Part shown: positions 3,895-8,926 of the stretch, one piece after another
How the letters are laid out: each line of letters starts with the position of its first letter
How positions within the stretch are numbered: position 1 is the first letter of the stretch
DNA from: Thermoplasmata archaeon
GTDB taxonomy: Archaea > Thermoplasmatota > Thermoplasmata > Thermoplasmatales > Thermoplasmataceae
Reading direction: 5' to 3'
Assembly (NCBI GenBank): GCA_021792045.1
Contig: JAJYVJ010000049.1
Span: 1-8,926 of the forward strand
DNA length: 8,926 nt
Translations under genes and position numbers: made by a program
The notes under the pieces: model-generated
What the model saw: the letters and a program-made list of their open reading frames with translations, nothing else
What the model was told of the DNA's origin: nothing
The model's database searches: none

Positions 3895-5457
3895 ATGGTC
3901 AGTGAAAATTTTCTTAGGCTAAAAGAAAGTGTTTTTGATGAGCTTGGAATAAAAAAATCAAATTCCGGAATATTCGTTAGTAAATGGATTCCATTGGAGG
4001 ATCATGAAACAATAGAATCAAGAAGCCCTATTAATGGTGAAGTCCTTTCTACGGTTTCGGTAGCCAACCGAAAAGATTACGATCAGATGATGTCTTTTTC
4101 AGAAAAAGTGTTCGATGAATGGCGTGAAATACCCGCTCCCAAAAGGGGCGAAATTATTATGTCTGTTGGAAAGGCGATTCAGAATAAAAAGAAAGCACTT
4201 GGCGCCATGGTTACCTTGGAAGCGGGCAAGATAAGGTCAGAAGGCGAGGGGGAGATCCAAGAGATGATTGACGTGTCTTATTTTGCTACAGGAATATCAA
4301 GGCAGTTATATGGTCTTACCATGGCAAGTGAGCGCCCTGATCACATGCTGTTTGAGCAATGGAATCCACTTGGAACGGTGGGCGTGATTTCCTCGTTCAA
4401 CTTTCCAGCATCAGTATGGTCCTGGAATGCTTTCATAGCCGCCGTTGCAGGAGACAATGTCGTTTGGAAACCCTCCTCAAAGGCATGTCTTACTGCTATA
4501 GCAGTTATGCGTGTCGTATCAGAAGCACTTTCTGATGCTGGTTCACCACCCATTTTCTCTTTACTGGTGAGCAGAGGATCCGATGGCGGGGAATGGATAT
4601 CCAGAGATCCGAGAATCCCATTGGTATCATTCACCGGCTCCACCGAGGTTGGGCGGAATCTTTACGGTAAGGTTGCATCTAGATTGGGGAGGGTCATTCT
4701 TGAACTGGGGGGAAACAACGGTGTGATAGTCTCTGAAAAATGCGACCTTGATCTGGCCATCAAGGGAATATCTTTTGGATCCTTAGGAACAGCTGGGCAA
4801 AGATGCACTACAACCCGGAGAGCCATAGTTCATGAAAAAATTTACGATGAGTTTATATCAAAATTGAAACGCGTTTATTCAAGTGTAAAGGTTGGAGACC
4901 CATCGTCTGATGATGTAATGGTCGGTCCTCTGATCGACAAGACTGCCGAGAAGAACTTCCTCAATGCAGTGGAAAAAGCTAGTTCTGAAGGAGGAGCTGT
5001 CGTCTATGGGGGAACTAGGGCTGATATTCCAGGCCTAGAAAATGGAAATTACGTCGTTCCGGCAATAATAGAGGCAAATGAAAACATGGAAATAGTCAAG
5101 AAAGAAACATTCGCTCCGATTCTGTATGTCATTAAATACAGGGACTTTGACGAGGCGCTAAGGATCCATAACTCGGTACCGCAGGGTCTCTCTTCTGCCA
5201 TATTCACCAACGACATAAATGAAGAAGGGCGTTTCCTTTCGCCACATGGATCTGATTGTGGTCTCGTAAACATAAATACAAGCACATCTGGGGCAGAAAT
5301 CGGTGGTGCCTTCGGCGGCGAGAAAGAAACCGGTCTCGGTAGAGAGAGCGGAAGTGATTCGTGGAAATATTATATGCGAAGGCAAACTGTAACCAGGAAC
5401 TACGGAAGAACGATACCCCTGTCACAGGGCGTAGTTTTCAATGCAGGCGAGAGTTAA
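3895..5457 (+). CDS. ALDH7/antiquitin-type aldehyde dehydrogenase
   Basis: This 520-residue NAD(P)-dependent dehydrogenase is full length. Catalytic elements are all present: oxyanion Asn169 (FNFP), Lys192 (WKPS), the nucleotide-fold loop FTGST (246-250), general base Glu270 (ELGGN), nucleophile Cys304 (GQRCTTTRR) and Glu404 (ETFAPI). The C-terminal block NTSTSGAEIGGAFGGEK, then GRESGSDSWKYYMRR, is the hallmark of ALDH7, whose animal member antiquitin oxidises alpha-aminoadipate semialdehyde (in equilibrium with piperideine-6-carboxylate). Glu109 and Arg303 match positions I recall as binding the aminoadipate group in human ALDH7A1. Ser195 sits where NAD-specific ALDHs usually have Glu, so NADP use is possible. 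No other lysine-pathway gene is nearby, so the substrate is inferred from family only. No signal peptide: cytoplasmic. The gene ends tail-to-tail with the protease gene, overlapping by 4 bp. Confidence 0.93.
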   Translation: MVSENFLRLKESVFDELGIKKSNSGIFVSKWIPLEDHETIESRSPINGEVLSTVSVANRKDYDQMMSFSEKVFDEWREIPAPKRGEIIMSVGKAIQNKKKALGAMVTLEAGKIRSEGEGEIQEMIDVSYFATGISRQLYGLTMASERPDHMLFEQWNPLGTVGVISSFNFPASVWSWNAFIAAVAGDNVVWKPSSKACLTAIAVMRVVSEALSDAGSPPIFSLLVSRGSDGGEWISRDPRIPLVSFTGSTEVGRNLYGKVASRLGRVILELGGNNGVIVSEKCDLDLAIKGISFGSLGTAGQRCTTTRRAIVHEKIYDEFISKLKRVYSSVKVGDPSSDDVMVGPLIDKTAEKNFLNAVEKASSEGGAVVYGGTRADIPGLENGNYVVPAIIEANENMEIVKKETFAPILYVIKYRDFDEALRIHNSVPQGLSSAIFTNDINEEGRFLSPHGSDCGLVNINTSTSGAEIGGAFGGEKETGLGRESGSDSWKYYMRRQTVTRNYGRTIPLSQGVVFNAGES

Positions 5458-8400
5458 ATCTCTATATTATCTTTCTTTTTATGTTTACTGAATATGTACA
5501 CCGCAACTCCAATATAGCCTATTATTGCTGCATATATCAGTAATGTAGCGCCCAGCCAGAGGAAATTTGAATAGTTCAGTTTTACAATCTGGCTTTCATA
5601 AAATACTCCGTTCGCCAGCCTTAGAACAACGACAACATAATAGGTCTGGCCTGGCAAGATACCGGTAACATAGGTGGAGCCGGTTGTATTCGATTGGAAG
5701 TTTATAATCCTCTCTCCGCTTGTGAACGAAGGATTGTTTGCAATATACACCTGATAAGCTTCAAAACCAGGTCCTCTATATGTAGACCATGAAATGTAGG
5801 AAAAATAAAACATGAACGGTATGTCTGATAGTATCCTGATCTTGAATATGTTGACTAATGATACGTTGAGTGGTATAAGACTTATATTGAATAATGTGTT
5901 CGAAACTATTGTTATGTTTTTATGGAATGGAACATACATGGATTCGTACGCCGTTATATTGTATACTCCTGGTTTGTAAAAGATTACATAATATCCAGTT
6001 GAGTTGGAATAAGAGTTTATGGTCTTATTAAGTGATACGTTTACTCCATTTATCCCAAAATTAAACAGACTATCAGTAACATTACCGTGTAGTTCCACCC
6101 AGCTTGCATTTGTTGGTTCCATTACAACAGTCTTCGATACATTCATTCCGGGGTAAAGAGTACTATTCCAATAAAATTTATGAAAGCCAAGAAAACTAGC
6201 AGTAACGTTGAAGTTCTTAACTGGTTTTATCTGTTCACGGTAATAACCGTCAATTCCTTTTATGGTTGTCCCGTTGAATGTTACGTTTCCACCTGAAGGC
6301 GAAATGAACAGGGAAACATTTATAGTGTTAGGAGACAGTGTGGCGCTTATATTTCTTCCTGTGACATTCTCTTGAAGCCTTGCAAAGCCGAAAGTACTTA
6401 CGGAAATATTATTGTTAGTTCCGGCCAGTATCGGTATATACTCCTTGGATGAATATGATATATGATGAATATAGTCGATAACCACAGAAGAGTTGAATTT
6501 GTTATAATAACTTAAACCACTTGAAATGTTTAGATTAGAAAGTGTTACATTCGGGACAAATACTGTTCTATATGCAATCATGCCTCCAATTGTGATGCCA
6601 TTGGTGCTGTTTGCTGATACATTGTAATAGCCAGAGCGTGGGAAACTTATGTTCCCGCTGGATTGCTTGACTCCGTTCAGATACCACACAATATTTGAGC
6701 TTGCTGATGATAGCGAGAATACACCCTTTACAGGATCTGAGAAATTCATATAATACTGTACGTATTGCGAAGGTGAATTCGGTTCTTTTAAGCTCTGGGT
6801 AATTCCATAAAAGAAATTTACGCTCGAAGTTGAGTTACTCCAATCCACGGTGCTGTTATAATTGCTGAGATATGAAAAATAAGAGTTTTGTTCCACTGTA
6901 GAGCGAACGGTTGTTCCGTTAACAAACTCTGATATATGAGAGAAACTAACCGGACTTAAGAATGTTAGGTTTGTGCTGGAGCCTTGCTGCCATACACCAA
7001 CAGATGGATTCGCATAGCCTGAAAAAGAAAGGAATACAGGTAAGGTCGTGGAAAAACTCTGATTGAGATCCTTTGCCAAAATAATGCCTTTGGTATAGTT
7101 AATGGAAAGAGTTGCATATATTGCAGCGCTGTTAACCAAGCTAGACGTTTTGTAAACGTGGCTATATGTAATGTTTCCATCTCGCAACATTAACTTCAGG
7201 GACTGAGTATCGTTTGATACCGCTAGACCAAAAAGAGCATATTTTGTAGAATTATCGTAAAGTCCCACGAAACCAAATGTGGTGCCGTTATCTGGAAGGT
7301 AAGATCTTGCCTCGAAATTAACGGTGGCCTCTATTCCAGTGGCATTATAACTTTTTCCTAGGAATTTAACGACGTTCCCATAGCCCTGCAAAATTTTTGA
7401 AGATATGTTTACGAGGTTCGATACGATCGGAGTACCGAGACCAGTAACCGGATTCCATCCAGAGGTTACACTGTAATATCCGTTATTTCCAGGAGGAAGG
7501 ATCTGTGTGAATGAATAATTATAATATTTTGTTCGCGCAATCTGATATAACAGGGGGTTGACCGAACCAAAATTCACACTGCTTTTTTCTTTTATTAGAG
7601 CAGTGACTGCTGTCCATATTGGTGTACCGACGCTTGTCCCACCGATCGCTCTTGGCAATCCCTGAGATATGATATATACCGGAGAGTAGGTACTGGCGAT
7701 CATCGATACATCCGGAACACCTCGACAACTCCCTGAAAATCCGGCAGCAACTTCCCATGACTGGTTGCTGAAATACTGACTGTAACCTCCCCCGCTTCCA
7801 TAACTATTCGTGCCTCCGTTACTACCTCCCCAAGCAGTCTGTTTCCAAACACCGTTACTATTGTATAGATAAGTTCCGCCAACTCCAGTTACGTAAGGAT
7901 CGGATGCTGGGAAATTAACTGTCAGCTGGGTTTGTCCATCGTAGGCCCCGCTGTCTCCTGATGCCGCGACAATGGTTATGTTTTCAGATGCTGCTTGTTG
8001 ATATATTTTGGAGTAAAGCTGGATTGTTTGATTACCTAGTAAGCTTTCCGCTATTCCCCAGCTCAGTGATAATATATTTGCGAGTTTATTATCCACAGCA
8101 TAACTCACAGCGCCCTGCAGAGCGTCAGAAGTAGCATTTGGTGCTACGATCAAAACTATATTGGCTCCCGGAGCCATAGCATGCGCCCACTCTACATCGG
8201 TTGCAGTCTCAAGTGCCCAGCTTGAATTGGTTACAAGGGGAACATTGTTGTTTGCATAATCTATTGTTAGGTTTATTGGCGAAATTTTGTTAACAGAATC
8301 AAAGGCGTATACATCGTATCGTAGGTTCGGATCTCCATAAGCATCGACAATGCCTATTGTGATTCCCTTTCCAGTTATTCCATGATTGTACAGCCAGTTA

Positions 8401-8831
8401 AAATCATAGGCGCTAGCGATTGTCTTCGGACCATACGAAGCGGGAACAAGATTGCCTTGGACACTCTGTGCAGCGCAAATCATCGGATTCATCACCTGAT
8501 TATTTCCCAATGACCACGAAAGGCCAGGGATGTTTGAAAGATCGCTCTTGAATATTGTAGCTTTACTTTGGGGAACATTTACAGACAAAAGCGATCCCAG
8601 CGCACTAGCTGTAAGACCAAAGCTATTAAGAAGGGATTGTACCTGGGCATTCTGCTGTGAATTCTCTCCAAGATAGATTATGAAACCCGTTGAATTTGAT
8701 GGAGCTCCCGAGACAAAACCCTCAGAATCACGAATAATCTGACCTGATCCGACCTCTGGAGCAATAATGACAATGGATGAAAATATCATTATCAAGACGA
8801 CAGACAAGACAGTTATGCGACGAACGAACAT
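5454..8831 (-). CDS. Giant membrane-anchored sedolisin-type (S53) acid protease
   Basis: This 1125-residue protein starts at ATG 8831; a TTG just before it is less likely. Residues 6-25 are a signal or anchor helix after MFVRR. A short prodomain spans roughly 46-135. The S53 catalytic domain (about 135-478) carries Glu208 and Asp212 (ALETATDVEWAH), oxyanion Asp293 (ASGDSG) and nucleophile Ser400 (GGTSVGTP); spacing fits kumamolisin. Cys119 and Cys369 are the only cysteines and could form a disulfide. In the usual calcium loop, Gln443 and Asn460 replace the two Asp ligands. About 600 beta-rich residues follow, with PEGA-like (about 836-906), carboxypeptidase-regulatory-like (911-989) and FN3-like (990-1085) modules. 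A membrane helix (1090-1114) and the tail SKHKKKDNIEI end it. I count about 47 N-glycosylation sequons. The enzyme likely digests protein at the acidic cell surface. Family is secure; the C-terminal modules are tentative. Confidence 0.93.
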   Translation of the reverse strand: MFVRRITVLSVVLIMIFSSIVIIAPEVGSGQIIRDSEGFVSGAPSNSTGFIIYLGENSQQNAQVQSLLNSFGLTASALGSLLSVNVPQSKATIFKSDLSNIPGLSWSLGNNQVMNPMICAAQSVQGNLVPASYGPKTIASAYDFNWLYNHGITGKGITIGIVDAYGDPNLRYDVYAFDSVNKISPINLTIDYANNNVPLVTNSSWALETATDVEWAHAMAPGANIVLIVAPNATSDALQGAVSYAVDNKLANILSLSWGIAESLLGNQTIQLYSKIYQQAASENITIVAASGDSGAYDGQTQLTVNFPASDPYVTGVGGTYLYNSNGVWKQTAWGGSNGGTNSYGSGGGYSQYFSNQSWEVAAGFSGSCRGVPDVSMIASTYSPVYIISQGLPRAIGGTSVGTPIWTAVTALIKEKSSVNFGSVNPLLYQIARTKYYNYSFTQILPPGNNGYYSVTSGWNPVTGLGTPIVSNLVNISSKILQGYGNVVKFLGKSYNATGIEATVNFEARSYLPDNGTTFGFVGLYDNSTKYALFGLAVSNDTQSLKLMLRDGNITYSHVYKTSSLVNSAAIYATLSINYTKGIILAKDLNQSFSTTLPVFLSFSGYANPSVGVWQQGSSTNLTFLSPVSFSHISEFVNGTTVRSTVEQNSYFSYLSNYNSTVDWSNSTSSVNFFYGITQSLKEPNSPSQYVQYYMNFSDPVKGVFSLSSASSNIVWYLNGVKQSSGNISFPRSGYYNVSANSTNGITIGGMIAYRTVFVPNVTLSNLNISSGLSYYNKFNSSVVIDYIHHISYSSKEYIPILAGTNNNISVSTFGFARLQENVTGRNISATLSPNTINVSLFISPSGGNVTFNGTTIKGIDGYYREQIKPVKNFNVTASFLGFHKFYWNSTLYPGMNVSKTVVMEPTNASWVELHGNVTDSLFNFGINGVNVSLNKTINSYSNSTGYYVIFYKPGVYNITAYESMYVPFHKNITIVSNTLFNISLIPLNVSLVNIFKIRILSDIPFMFYFSYISWSTYRGPGFEAYQVYIANNPSFTSGERIINFQSNTTGSTYVTGILPGQTYYVVVVLRLANGVFYESQIVKLNYSNFLWLGATLLIYAAIIGYIGVAVYIFSKHKKKDNIEI

Positions 8832-8839
8832 CAATTGGG

Positions 8840-8849
8840 CATTTAAAAA
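8840..8849 (+). promoter_or_regulatory. TATA element for the right-edge plus-strand gene
   Basis: CATTTAAAAA is centred about 21-23 bp before the ATG at 8866, the leaderless spacing seen elsewhere in the window. It lies only 9 bp from the protease start codon, inside the initiation region of the opposite promoter. Confidence 0.4.
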
Positions 8850-8852
8850 AGG

Positions 8853-8863
8853 CTATTAATAAC
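8853..8863 (-). promoter_or_regulatory. TATA element for the protease gene, leaderless
   Basis: On the minus strand this reads GTTATTAATAG, centred about 27 bp before the protease ATG at 8831, so the mRNA should begin at or next to the start codon. An alternative AT-rich patch at 8840-8850 is too close to the ATG to place transcription upstream of it. Confidence 0.45.
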
Positions 8864-8865
8864 TT

Positions 8866-8926
8866 ATGTCCTTAACCCATGCATTGTTTGGTAAAAACGA
8901 ATCGGATCTAAAGCTTCAAAATTTAT
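8866..8926 (+). CDS. N-terminus of an unidentified plus-strand gene, cut by the right edge
   Basis: From ATG 8866 the frame stays open to the window end, giving 20 complete codons (MSLTHALFGKNESDLKLQNL). The composition is that of an ordinary soluble protein: a short hydrophobic start, then a polar, charged helix-like stretch. A TATA-like element lies about 22 bp before the ATG, consistent with a leaderless transcript like its neighbours. The gene would be divergent from the protease gene with only 34 bp between start codons. Twenty codons are too few to name a family, and an open frame this short can occur by chance, so the call rests mainly on promoter spacing and context. Confidence 0.45.
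   Translation, partial: MSLTHALFGKNESDLKLQNL

Noticed and set aside
4341..4643. Minus-strand frame of 100 codons inside the dehydrogenase gene
   Set aside because: It is the antisense shadow of a full-length, motif-complete ALDH gene.
1..8926. CRISPR array, insertion sequence, toxin-antitoxin pair or defence island
   Set aside because: No regularly spaced repeats, transposase motifs, terminal repeats with target duplication, or nuclease/helicase genes are seen on either strand.

Overview
This window looks like chromosomal DNA of an AT-rich, acidophilic archaeon of the order Thermoplasmatales (Thermoplasma, Ferroplasma, Cuniculiplasma, Acidiplasma and relatives). The evidence is an Alba chromatin protein, an archaeal Lrp/AsnC regulator, a class II archaeal tRNA-Leu without encoded CCA, TATA-box promoters 22-30 bp ahead of start codons (mostly leaderless), and a very large, sequon-rich, membrane-anchored sedolisin-type acid protease. 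The genus cannot be fixed from the sequence alone.

Layout, left to right. 3-548 (+) is the 3' part of a gene for a five-helix membrane protein that runs off the left edge. 549-842 is AT-rich and holds no convincing gene, only a perfect 8-bp stem-loop. 843-927 (-) is tRNA-Leu(UAA) with its own upstream TATA element. 1103-1489 (+) is a weak, possibly decayed small gene behind a TATA box and a 16-bp dyad. From 1556 to 5457 five plus-strand genes follow, each with a candidate promoter: a small conserved-looking protein of unknown function, an Lrp/AsnC-family regulator, Alba, a trans-polyprenyl diphosphate synthase, and an ALDH7/antiquitin-type aldehyde dehydrogenase. The last converges on the 3378-bp minus-strand protease gene (5454-8831); their stop codons share the palindrome TTAA. 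The protease gene then diverges, across only 34 bp, from the first 20 codons of a plus-strand gene cut by the right edge.

The genes do not form an obvious pathway. Alba and the Lrp protein act on DNA. The prenyl synthase makes isoprenoid chains for ether lipids or the quinone tail. The dehydrogenase oxidises an aldehyde, possibly aminoadipate semialdehyde. The protease works at the cell surface or outside. Since almost every gene has its own candidate promoter, the plus-strand run is better read as neighbouring single-gene units than as one operon.

I do not see a defence system, mobile element, CRISPR array or other clearly new multi-gene system. The observations most worth checking are the protease, whose two usual calcium-ligand aspartates appear replaced by Gln and Asn, the interleaved divergent promoters at 8832-8865, the missing bulky residue before the first Asp-rich motif of the prenyl synthase, and the decaying locus near 1.1-1.5 kb.
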